From Schoenoplectus triqueter (lineage: Eukaryota > Streptophyta > Magnoliopsida > Poales > Cyperaceae): DNA of 28,302 nt. A model generated the notes under the pieces. That model worked only from the letters and a program-made list of their open reading frames with translations. It ran no database searches and was not told the DNA's origin. Positions 19,847 through 28,302 of this stretch are shown here, one piece after another. A program made the translations under genes and the position numbers. Within the stretch, counting starts at the first letter, position 1, and the number at the start of each line of letters is the position of its first letter. The stretch spans positions 1 through 28,302 of the forward strand of contig CAXKVV010000627.1 in the NCBI GenBank assembly GCA_964058805.1, given 5' to 3'.

Positions 19847-21113
19847 GCTGTTGCTTGTTATAAGCTTCTTTGTAAGATAAGCTTGCGTACTGTTATGCCT
19901 AATTTGAATCAGCTGTATGCTGAAGTTTAACATGCCCACTTATTTTATCTGACGAAAATTGTTCACACTCCTAGCCGCATATGAGTGCAGCATTTCAGCC
20001 TCTATGATAGAAATACATAAAGGGGAGGATCCCTTGATAATGGGTTATTTTAATAATGAATCTTTAAATAAATATATAAAAAAAAATTATGATTATATTT
20101 TTCTTTTTATATAGATTGATGGTGATTAAAATTTCATATAATTTTATTATTATTTGCCAGTTCATTAAAAACCATCAAAATATTATACACTTTGTAATGG
20201 CTCCAAATTTCATATAATCATTTTCAAGTGATCCCTTGCCATACATAAATTAGTACATGCGCTTGAACCGTATGTCAACCTCAAGTCAAGTGTTAGTAAA
20301 GACGATTTAATATTTTGAATCAGGATAATTTGTCGATAATCTATGCATAGTTAACCTTCCTAAAACTATGCATTATCCTTATTTAATCGCTGAAAACTAA
20401 GGGCTGTGAGTTGGGCTTTAATCTGCCTTGTGTATTTTGTGGCTTGCATAGTTGCATGGTTAGGTTTCTCTTAGGCCCAGAGCTCTAGTGCTCTACAGTT
20501 TAAGTTGCATATATCAAATTTCCGAGTGGTTTTTATTCCTGGCTTTTTTCTTTGTTTCAGGGGCCTGATAATTTCATTTATTTTCCCAGTGTTAAACAAG
20601 CACGGGCATCTTACAATACATCAATCTATTATATTTTTTTCATTCAATTGTTTTGCATAGTTATACAATATATATAATTAATATATAAGTTACAAAGTAT
20701 GAAGGATGTTGTAGGATGTAAATGGATATTTATGGGCTCACTTGGACTGGAGAGAACTCGAGTTTGGCATAAACATAGGACAACAAGATGAGTGTAAAAA
20801 TAGGCTGGAATAAGTTATTATTTCTTTTGTCGTTTGGTGTAATCCAGCTATTACATCATGTCAATTCCATATCGCACACCTAACCGGCTAACTGTCTCAA
20901 TACAAATTCCAATATTCCTTTGTTGGTAACTCCACGGTGCTTGTGTAATTTATAGACTACATATAGAAACAAAAAGAAAAGATAATCCTTATCATTATGC
21001 GTATACAAGAATAGACGTCATTTAGCTAACTTAAACCAAGAACTTGTCCCAGTTCTTAAAACAAATAATAATAAAAAAACAGCTAATTAACGTCATTCAA
21101 TTTTAAAAATAAT
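19847..21113. other. Unassigned intergenic DNA
   Basis: AT-rich, with no open frame over 60 codons that resembles a protein. No RNA gene or transposon edge was recognised until the CACTA terminus at 21114. Confidence 0.4.
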
Positions 21114-22269
21114 CACTATCAGAAAAAAAAAGACTTCAAAACCCATTATCTAAATGATTTAACACTGATTATACAACCAATTTTAAAGCCATGAGTTGCT
21201 AAAAAAAATTAACAACTGGTGCTAAAGGTTTTCGGATTTAAGAAGACCTTTAAAGTTAGTTTTTAACTAAAAATAGTTTCTACATAATATCTTTAATGCT
21301 AAATGTGCTGTCATAATTTTTAATAACAGAATGCGTTTACCTTTAACACCAGTTATAAATACAAATTAATTCTAAAGACCTCTTTAAAATCAATTTTGTG
21401 CTAAACATCGATGCTAATGGTGTTGTCATAATTTTTTTTATAACAGAATGTGTTTTGTACAGAATATCTTCTATACATTAAAACATAATGCATTTTTTAA
21501 TAATATAAAATTCTAACTATATTTTTAATAATATAATGTATTTCAATAATAAAATGAATATATATTCTTTATTCAAATAATATGAAAAATCTATAAAATT
21601 TCTAAAAAAATCAGAAAAAATATAAAAAAGAACAAAAAAATTCAAACGAGTTTTTAAAGCATTAGATGAGTTTTTTTTTTTCTCTAAAAACAATGATAAT
21701 AACATAACCTTGTAGATCTTATTGTAAATTTCTTACGGCGTTCATGTCAAAAGTTATGGTTGTTTGAAATTGAGGTGCTCGAATTTTATTTTTTAGTTCA
21801 AATATCATTTCCATTTGTATCGAAATTTCAAAACATAATGAAAGAAGAATAAGAAAATGAAGTAGAAGAGGGAGATATTATAAAAATATATGTCGTAATG
21901 CGTGGATGTTCAATCAGAAGAGTTGGATGAAGTAAGAATGAAAGATGGATATATTAAAAGGTCATAATTCATGAGTGTCACTTTTTTAATAAGAGGTCAT
22001 AATCGATGCTAAAAGGTCTTTTCTAATTATTCCATCAGAAAATCGTTTCTAAACATTACTTTCAAAAATGTTTTTATCTGGGAACTAATTCTAAAAATCA
22101 AAAAGCACTTCTGACATATTTTTCTTTACTTTTAGAAATGATTTTTCGTTTATAACAGTTGCTGAATGTTTCATCAAAATTTCAATAATACCACTCACTA
22201 CCTCTTCAGCACCAGTTATCTAAATAACAGTTGTTAATAAGATATTTCTAAAGCTTTTTTTTGGCGGTG
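21114..22269. mobile_element. Non-autonomous CACTA (En/Spm-like) DNA transposon
   Basis: The left end is CACTATCAGAAAAAAAAAG. The right end, reverse-complemented, is CACCGCCAAAAAAAAGC, a decayed match. The flanking triplet is AAT at 21111-21113 and AAT again at 22270-22272, the 3-bp target duplication expected of CACTA elements. Both subterminal zones repeat variants of ACACCAGTTATAAA / AACTGGTGCTAAAGG, the kind of subterminal motif bound by CACTA transposases. At 1156 bp with no coding capacity, it needs a transposase from elsewhere. The right terminus has diverged, so it is probably immobile. Confidence 0.82.
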
Positions 22270-22393
22270 AATGAAATACCTTCTATTTTTGCTTATGAGA
22301 AAATTCCACGGAGCTAACTGCTTAGAGAATATGGATGATACGGTGATGAGCAGGGTCAATGCGTACCGTTTTTAAATATTAATTAAAGAATAA

Positions 22394-22572
22394 TTTGGCA
22401 GTTAAATAAAGCATTTCAGTAATTATAGAAAATTCTAAATAAAGCGCTTCATTAATTATAGAAAGTTTTACACGGTCGTGGTACAGGGAAGCTATTTTGG
22501 CAGTTAAATAAAACACTTCAGACTTCAGTGATTATAGAGAGTTTTAAATATAGATCTTCATTAACTAGAATT
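22394..22572. repeat. Direct duplication of a ~75-bp unit
   Basis: TTTGGCAGTTAAATAAA begins units at 22394 and 22496. Both continue with a CTTCA/TTTCAGT, ATTATAGA and CTTCATTAA pattern. About 25 bp separate them. The inverted word TTAATGAAG follows at 22575. The family is not recognised; it may be a decayed MITE or satellite fragment. Confidence 0.65.
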
Positions 22573-23307
22573 AATTAATGAAGTGCTATATTCCAAGAAA
22601 AAGAACCCGCAATAAATTAAAGCTGGTTTCTTCCATTAATTTCTTATTAAATGGAGACTTTTCATAAAAGAAATTATACTTGAAATGGAGACCTCCATCA
22701 ATAAAAAAATTCTTTAAATGGATAATATTGATGAATACAAATGCCAAAACACTTTTTGTAGGTTTGTTGGTCACTGAATACAGATCTGGATCTCCTTGCA
22801 CGAGCGCACAAAACAGAAAACAGCATGCGAACTTTCCTCTATTTTGGATTGAATTACTGATGGTTTAAAGGTACGCTTCTTTAAATGGCATACAGTTCTT
22901 GTTTAAAGCCATTAGCAAGTCTTTTACGTATGAATATAAAAGTCTCTTCTTTGTATTTGTCGAACTGGACTCATCCATTTGATGCAAGTTGCAAAGGCAC
23001 CTGGTTCACCTCCCCATGACCCATTGTTGCAATAACACCCCGAGACTGTTTCTAGATACAAATGCACAATAAACTATGGGCACTTTGATCTGTGCAGCTC
23101 AGAAATTGAAATGGATTATGAATTGTTTGGAAAAGTTATACATGCAAAAGTAAAATTCGGCTTGGAACATGGATATGGTCTGCGTAGTTTGTTTTGACAT
23201 TTTGTTTCTCTTTCGAGGAAATCAAATACATAGAATAAAGAATTTATGATTGATGTTCTATAATTCTGAATAAAGGATTTATGATTGTTGACAGGGACAT
23301 TGTGTTG
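22573..23307. other. Unassigned intergenic DNA
   Basis: No gene recognised. Near the right edge GAATAAAGAATTTATGATTG and a near copy with one change occur about 36 bp apart (about 23232 and 23268), a short direct repeat. Confidence 0.4.
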
Positions 23308-23822
23308 TGTTATGATCTCAAGTCACAATAATGACAATTGAGATTCAATTGAAAGCTCAATTCAAGACAATTTCTCAAGAATTATGTAAATAGTGAAACT
23401 GAAAAGAACGAAAGAAAGAAATTGAGTAATAATATCTTTATTTTTCAACAACAAGTTTACATCTGTCTTCTTCTCAGTATTTATAACTGAACAAGCTTAT
23501 TACAATCTCAAAACAACAACTCCTAATTGAATTACAACAAAACTATTTCAAACAAACAATAAAAGTTAACAAAGAATCATTTTCATTTATTGGGTAAAAG
23601 TTAATAGACAAACAATTTAGTACTGAAGAGGATTTCAACTACTTCTCAACTAACTTTAATGGTCACCAGCCTTCATAATTCTTTTCTATGCATCTGACTC
23701 TTTCTTCCTTACGAGTTTCTCTCCTTCAATTCCTCCTCAATTGAGTACCTCTCCCCTTTCTCCTCACCTCCATGATTATCCTTCTCACATTCCTTAATAG
23801 TAATAATCATCATTGCTAAACA
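23308..23822 (-). repeat. Gypsy 3' LTR
   Basis: About 515 bp. On the - strand it starts TGTTTAGCAATGATG and ends TCATAACA. It includes a TATA-like element at about 23477-23487 and, after it, an AATAAA signal within GAAAAATAAAG. Confidence 0.88.
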
Positions 23823-23956
23823 CTCCCGACCTCTCAATATTAGAGTTGTCCTCAACGATGAATTTTGAAAACTATTGCTTGAGATACAAATAATCCTCCC
23901 AAGTGACATCTGAATCAGGCAAATGAGACCACCTGATGGGTAATTGTGCTACATGC

Positions 23957-24620
23957 TCACTTCTTCTTTGAACAATTCTTCGATCCAAAAATAATTGCAG
24001 GCACTGCATTCAATTGGGTCTGCCTGCCCATTATCAATAAGTCTAGTACCACTGTCACATTGGTATCGAGCTTCTCTTTTAACTGAGATACATAAAAAAC
24101 AGGATGAACTTGGAATCCTTGTGGCAAATTCAGCTTATAAGCAATATTTTCCACCTTTTCAATGATCTCAAAGGGTCCATAAAACTTAGAGCTGAGTTTA
24201 TTACTACCTCTTTTCTACATTGATACCTGTTGATATGGTTGTAGCTTCAGATATACCCAAGTGCCAACCTAAAAAGTACATTCATATCTCTTTTTGTCAG
24301 CATATAACTTCATGCGATCTTGAGCCCCTTCAATTGCTAAATAAGAGTTTGTCTTTCTCTTTAAACCTCATCCACTGTCTCTACCTTGCTGGTAGATGTT
24401 GATCTCAGGGAAATCAAAGGTGCTTCTATACCCATACAACCATCTCACTCATTTATTAAGAGTTTGACCAATCATACACCTACGAAACTGTTTCAAGCAC
24501 TGATTCAACCGCTCAGACTGACCATCAGCCTGAGGGTGATAAGTTGTGCTTAGGTTTAATCTTACATCTAGCTTCTTCATTAACTCTTTCCAAAACAGGC
24601 TAGTGAATATGAGATCTCTA
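23957..24620 (-). pseudogene. Gypsy integrase C-terminal region, degraded
   Basis: The - strand gives TYHPQADGQSERLNQCLKQF near 24555-24485, the block holding the integrase catalytic Glu. Further on come FYGPFEIIEKVENIAYKLNL and QGFQVHPVFYVSQLKEKL at about 24190-24075, the conserved tail of plant Gypsy integrases. Stops and frameshifts separate the blocks. No chromodomain was recognised after the tail. Confidence 0.85.
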
Positions 24621-25080
24621 TCTGTAATGATCTTGTTTGGTAAGCCATATAATTTGTAAATATTTTTTCAGGAATACCCTTGCCACTTCTAACATTGTGT
24701 ATGGGTGAGATAATGGAATGAAATGGCCAAACTTATTGAACTTATCAATTACAACCATAATCATCTGTTTGCTCTCACTCTTAGGCAACCCACAAATAAA
24801 GTCCACGGTGATCACTTTCCATGCTCCATCTAGTATTGCAATTGACTCTAAAGCCCAGGAGGGGTTTAGTGTCATGTTTGTTCAATTGACAAATTTCACA
24901 TCCTCTTACATGAGTTACTATTTTCTCTTTCATCCTTGGCCAGTAAAACATCCTTTTAGCTCTTTGATAAGTTCCTAACATGTTAAAATGTCTCCCCCAA
25001 ATTGGAATCATGCATCCAAGTTATGATTGTACATCTCCAGTTGTTAGCAAATCCAACATATAGCCTCCCTTTTACCCTAA
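24618..25080 (-). pseudogene. Gypsy integrase zinc-binding and core region
   Basis: 25011-24781 reads MLGTYQRAKRMFYWPRMKEK and then VRGCEICQLNK, the CxxC half of the HHCC zinc domain. 24875-24618, in another frame, carries TVDFICGLPKSE, MVVIDKFNKFGHFIPLSHPYT, with the first two core aspartates. Upstream (to 25080) KGRLYVG and WMHDSN resemble the family's lead-in. The frames overlap, so a frameshift lies near 24800. Confidence 0.88.
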
Positions 25081-25199
25081 TGATATCCAAATATTTTATG
25101 ATATATTTTTCTCATCTATACCACCCTCTTCTAGATTTAGTTGTTGCACCCCACACATCATTTTCATAATATTTTTTCATCTCCTCTACTTAGGTTGAA

Positions 25200-25492
25200 A
25201 TTAATTTAGTAATTGCACAATATTTAATTTAGTAATTTTTTCAGAAACTTCCTCTTACTTGTTGCCCGATTCTACTCTCCTAGTTCTCCACCTTGCTCAA
25301 TAATGATTTGATTTTCTCGAATCTAACTCTATAATCTGCATCCAATCGATCGATTCGAGCGTTGATATTAGCATCCATGGTGTCCATTCTTTTGAATAGT
25401 GCCTCTAAATTCATGGTACTAGATTTTTCTTTTCCGACTATCGATACCAACACAAAATTATCGCAGAGCGCGTAACCTGGCTCTGATACCAA
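25200..25492 (-). pseudogene. Gypsy primer-binding site and gag start remnant
   Basis: The frame from the primer-binding site contains MNLEALFKRMDTMDANINARIDRLD (about 25413-25339), a short coiled-coil-like start as in many plant Gypsy gag proteins. It ends at a stop after SKVEN. The sequence then turns within about 100-200 bp into integrase lead-in, so the junction of the internal deletion lies between about 25080 and 25250. Confidence 0.65.
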
Positions 25493-25494
25493 AT

Positions 25495-26024
25495 TGTTAT
25501 GACCTCAAGTCATAACAATGACAAATGAGATCAATTGAACTCAATTGATAGCTCAATTCAAGAGAATTTCTCAAGAATTGTGAAAACAGTGAAACTGAAA
25601 AGAACGAAAGAAAGAAAGTGAAGTAACAATGTCTTTATTTTTCAACAACAAGATTACATCCGTCTTCTTCTCAGTATTTATAGCTGAACAAGCTTATTAC
25701 AATCCCAAAATTATAACTCCTAACTGAATTACAACAAACTATTTCAAATAAACAGTAAAAGTTAAGAATGAATATTCTCCATTTATTGAGTAAAAGTGAA
25801 TAGTCAAACTGTTTAGTACTAGAGAGGATTTCAACTGCTTCTCAACTAACTCTAACAGCCATAATTTTTCATAATTCTTTTCTATACGCTTGGCTCATCT
25901 TTCCTGTCTTCCAACCAGTTCCCCACCTTCAATTCCTCTTCAATTGAGTACCCCGCCCCTTTCTCCTCACCTCTATGATTATCCTTCTCACCTTTCTTAA
26001 CAGTAACCATCATCATTGCTGACA
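25495..26024 (-). repeat. Gypsy 5' LTR
   Basis: About 530 bp. On the - strand it starts TGTCAGCAATGATG and ends TCATAACA, with CTATAAATACT at 25673-25683 as a likely TATA box. Identity with the other LTR is roughly 85% by eye. Confidence 0.88.
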
Positions 26025-26793
26025 TATTATTTTTAATTAATATTAAAAATACAAGGTTAATATCAAACTCAGACTATGATTTTATAAAAAAAAGTATGAA
26101 AAACTATGATTTTGCAAAACTAAAAGAAAGAACTATTTATTTTGTCTAAAACATTTAAAATACTCGAGCCTAATCATTTTTTAGAAATAATGTCAAGTAG
26201 ATTTTCAAATTTTTGATAAGTGATGAGCTAACTTTCAACCTATGATTTTGAAGTTGGAGCTATCACCTTACAAATTGTAATCAATAGCAATGATCATTCT
26301 CCATCGAACAATTAATTTGTTATCTGTTACTGCTCAATTGTAGGTATGAAATTGTCAAAATATTCTTTATAAATTGTTGTTCATATATTTTTATGAATAT
26401 GGTAACTTTAAATTACTTATTACAGTTGATTTGTATGTCATAATAGCTACTTTCATATATGAAAAAAATAATGATTTTAATTCTTATGAAATTGTATTTT
26501 TATTATAATATAAGTAAAGCATACAAAGTCAAAATAAATAAAAAAACAAAGAGTAGCAAATTTTTTGTAAATACAAGTCCATTAAATTTAAATATTTTTA
26601 AACGCTATCCTATACCATATTAGAGTAAGCATCTTAAATTTTAAAGTGAGCATTAAATTGTAAACTAATTCTATTAGGAGAAAAAGAGGTGAGGGAGAGG
26701 GATGGAGTCGTTATCATTGATTGTACAATTTGAAAAGGAGAGGAAAAAAATTGTTGTAGTCTTCCATGACAGTGTAAGGTGTTTTCAACTTAT
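26025..26793. other. Unassigned intergenic DNA
   Basis: Strongly AT-rich. No gene, RNA or repeat edge was recognised. Confidence 0.4.
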
Positions 26794-26801
26794 ATTATAT
26801 T

Positions 26802-26976
26802 CAGGGGCGGAGATGGCGTATGGCAGCTAATCCCCTGATTAGAATTTTTTTATAAAAACCTCCTTATATATATATTCGAAAAAAAAACAGTTTATATTGA
26901 ACAAAATATTTAAATTTTGACCTTCTAATTTGTTTTTTAATTTTTGACCCCCTAGGCCAATGTCTGGCCCGCCCTG
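26802..26976. mobile_element. hAT-like MITE with intact target duplication
   Basis: The left end is CAGGGGCGGA and the right end reverse-complemented is CAGGGCGGGC, short termini typical of hAT MITEs. The flanking 8-mers are identical: ATTATATT at 26794-26801 and 26977-26984, the hAT duplication length. The 175-bp interior is AT-rich with no coding capacity. Confidence 0.88.
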
Positions 26977-27079
26977 ATTATATTGCAAATTGTATAGTGT
27001 TTATATTTGAGAATAAAAATTATTTAAAATACAAGGATTTTGAACAATCACAATTCACACCTTAGAGGCTAATTGAATC

Positions 27080-27109
27080 ATATCATTATCATCATCGTCG
27101 TCGTCGTCT
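27080..27109. repeat. Trinucleotide microsatellite (ATC)n(GTC)n
   Basis: Short run of ATC followed by GTC units, close to the GC-rich island. Confidence 0.8.
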
Positions 27110-27146
27110 GTTATATAACATTCAAGCGAACATTAATTTATGACTA

Positions 27147-28047
27147 GGGTTAGAGACTTGAATACGGGGCGGTCCGGTCCAAACCCCTCCGAGTCACAGG
27201 TGGGGCGGTCCCGGTTAGAGCGATCCAAAATTAGAAAATTTCAATTCAATCTGTGTTGGACCCCCGCGAATAGGACCCTCACGGATCGGGACAGGTGAGC
27301 CAAGGGACGGTTCAGATGCGTTAAGGGGGTGGGCATGGGTCTTTTTTTGTAATTTCACAAAAAAAACTAAAAAAATCTTTAACCCAACGGTGCCACCGAC
27401 GCCATGCATCACCACCGCCCATGCAGCGCCGTCAACAGTGCAACTGCGCCTCCACCCAGTGGCACCGCTGCAGCCATGCAGTGTATCCAACAATGCAGCA
27501 CCGCCTCCACCTAGCGGTGTTGCCGCTGCCATGCAGCGTCGCCTCCACCCTGCGGTGCTGCCGCTGCCATGCAGCGTCGCCTCCACCCTGCGGTGCTGCC
27601 GATGCCATGCAGCGCCACCAACAAAGAAGTTTCGCCTCCACCCAACGGCGCCGCCGCTGCCAAGCAGCACTGCCTCTGCCATGTGATACCGCCACCCATG
27701 TAGCGCCGTCTCTACCATGCAGTGCCGCCAATAATATAGCGTTGTCTCCACCCGGCGGCGCCGCCTGCACCCTGCGGCACCGTCCCCCATGGCGCCTCTA
27801 CCCAGCGCTGCCATGCAGCGCCATCTACACCCTACAACACCGCCTCTCAGCGTCGCCGCTACTGCCATGCAGCGTCACTGCCATGTCGCGTCGCCTTACA
27901 CAGGTAGCGCGGGTAGAGAGGGGGTGCATCCAAGTAGGCACGGGTCCGGGTCACCCATGGGTCTCATACGGTCCGAAACAGAACGAATCACAACCACGGA
28001 TTTTCACGGGACAGATTGACCCGTTCGAGTATTTTCAATACTCTAGC
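27147..28047. repeat. GC-rich minisatellite island with imperfect inverted ends
   Basis: About 27390-27900 is very GC-rich in otherwise AT-rich DNA. A 38-bp unit starting CGCCTCCACC and ending ATGCAGCGT is nearly perfect at 27502, 27540 and 27578, and many diverged partial units (ATGCAGC, GCCGCTGCC) surround it. Flanks of about 150-240 bp are G/C-biased. The outer edges look like imperfect inverted repeats: GGTTAGAGACTTGAATAC at 27148 and, reverse-complemented, GGCTAGAGTATTGAAAATAC at 28047. No target duplication was found. Open frames on both strands (up to 238 codons) are by-products of the GC-rich repeat; since 38 is not a multiple of 3, successive units change frame. Confidence 0.7.
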
Positions 28048-28138
28048 CAGGATAGATCGACATGTCAAATCAACATTAATTTATTTCGTATATGTATGTC
28101 TGTTTATTATTTAATTACCTTATTAGTTGTTACATAAT

Positions 28139-28260
28139 ACAGTTCGATGTACTTGGGATGACATAATTGATTAAATCATAGAGTATAAATGATTGAAGAG
28201 TAATGATTTCATGTTCTGAAATGTTATGGTTAGAATTCCGTTCCAGATTGAACAGGCCCT
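28139..28260. mobile_element. Possible small MITE (weak)
   Basis: The left edge ACAGTTCGATGTACTTGG and the right edge, reverse-complemented, GGGCCTGTTCAATCTGGA are loosely similar. The latter resembles PIF/Harbinger-type termini (GGGCCTGTT). No TTA/TAA duplication is clear. Low-confidence call. Confidence 0.25.
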
Positions 28261-28302
28261 TTGCGTGGGAACTAGTTTACTTGTCCCACAAGATTGAACA
28301 AC

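Larger units (their letters stand above)
23308..26024 (-). mobile_element. Ty3/Gypsy LTR retrotransposon with large internal deletion
   Basis: Two LTRs (23308-23822 and 25495-26024) enclose only about 1.67 kb. On the - strand the right LTR is followed by TGGTATCAGAGCC (25491-25479), the tRNA-iMet primer-binding site. The left LTR is preceded by the purine tract GAGAGGTCGGGAG. Between them are a short gag start, then integrase and the C-terminal tail. Most of gag, protease, reverse transcriptase and RNase H are absent. Outer flanks are CAACA and TAATA on the - strand, not a convincing duplication unless both C-to-T changes are accepted. The element cannot move on its own. Confidence 0.9.

Noticed and set aside
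27421..28137. 238-codon + strand frame and 217-codon - strand frame
   Set aside because: Low-complexity products of the GC-rich minisatellite; the 38-bp unit changes frame each copy and no domain is visible.

Overview
This window looks like nuclear DNA of a flowering plant. A monocot is my guess, because the one intact protein gene starts with a very GC- and proline-rich exon and becomes AT-rich downstream; the species cannot be named. The window is mostly AT-rich, repeat-filled intergenic DNA. It holds one intact protein-coding gene, one microRNA gene and a mosaic of decayed transposable elements from several classes.

Layout: 1-366 is unassigned DNA ending in one copy of a dispersed repeat. 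367-3369 is a 5'-truncated L1-type LINE on the + strand whose frame is broken mainly by Trp-to-stop and Gln-to-stop changes. 3370-5274 is unassigned but may hold downstream exons of a microRNA primary transcript. 5331-5435 on the - strand is a MIR166 hairpin: mature miR166 at 5341-5361, star strand at 5402-5422, a GA/TC microsatellite in the loop, and a strong splice donor just downstream. 5436-7900 is its likely upstream region. 7903-8880 holds an inverted-repeat MITE-like element and two more dispersed-repeat copies. 10565-12997 (- strand) is a three-exon gene for a DUF604 / Fringe-like GT31-type glycosyltransferase of about 519 residues, with simple-sequence tracts upstream.

From 13.8 kb on, the window is nested mobile DNA. 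A hAT-like MITE is split by a complete but dead Ty1/Copia element (13980-19768, - strand, 254-bp LTRs). A non-autonomous CACTA element (21114-22269) has an AAT target duplication. A Ty3/Gypsy element (23308-26024, - strand) has lost gag, protease and reverse transcriptase by internal deletion. A hAT-like MITE (26802-26976) has a perfect 8-bp duplication. A GC-rich minisatellite island lies at about 27147-28047.

Functionally, the MIR166 gene would silence HD-ZIP III transcription factor mRNAs, and the DUF604 gene would encode a Golgi type II membrane sugar transferase. There is no sign that the two work together. I found no new multi-gene system. The most notable items are the MIR166 gene, the hairpin array in the Copia leader, the nested insertions with readable target duplications, and the mutation spectrum of the LINE.
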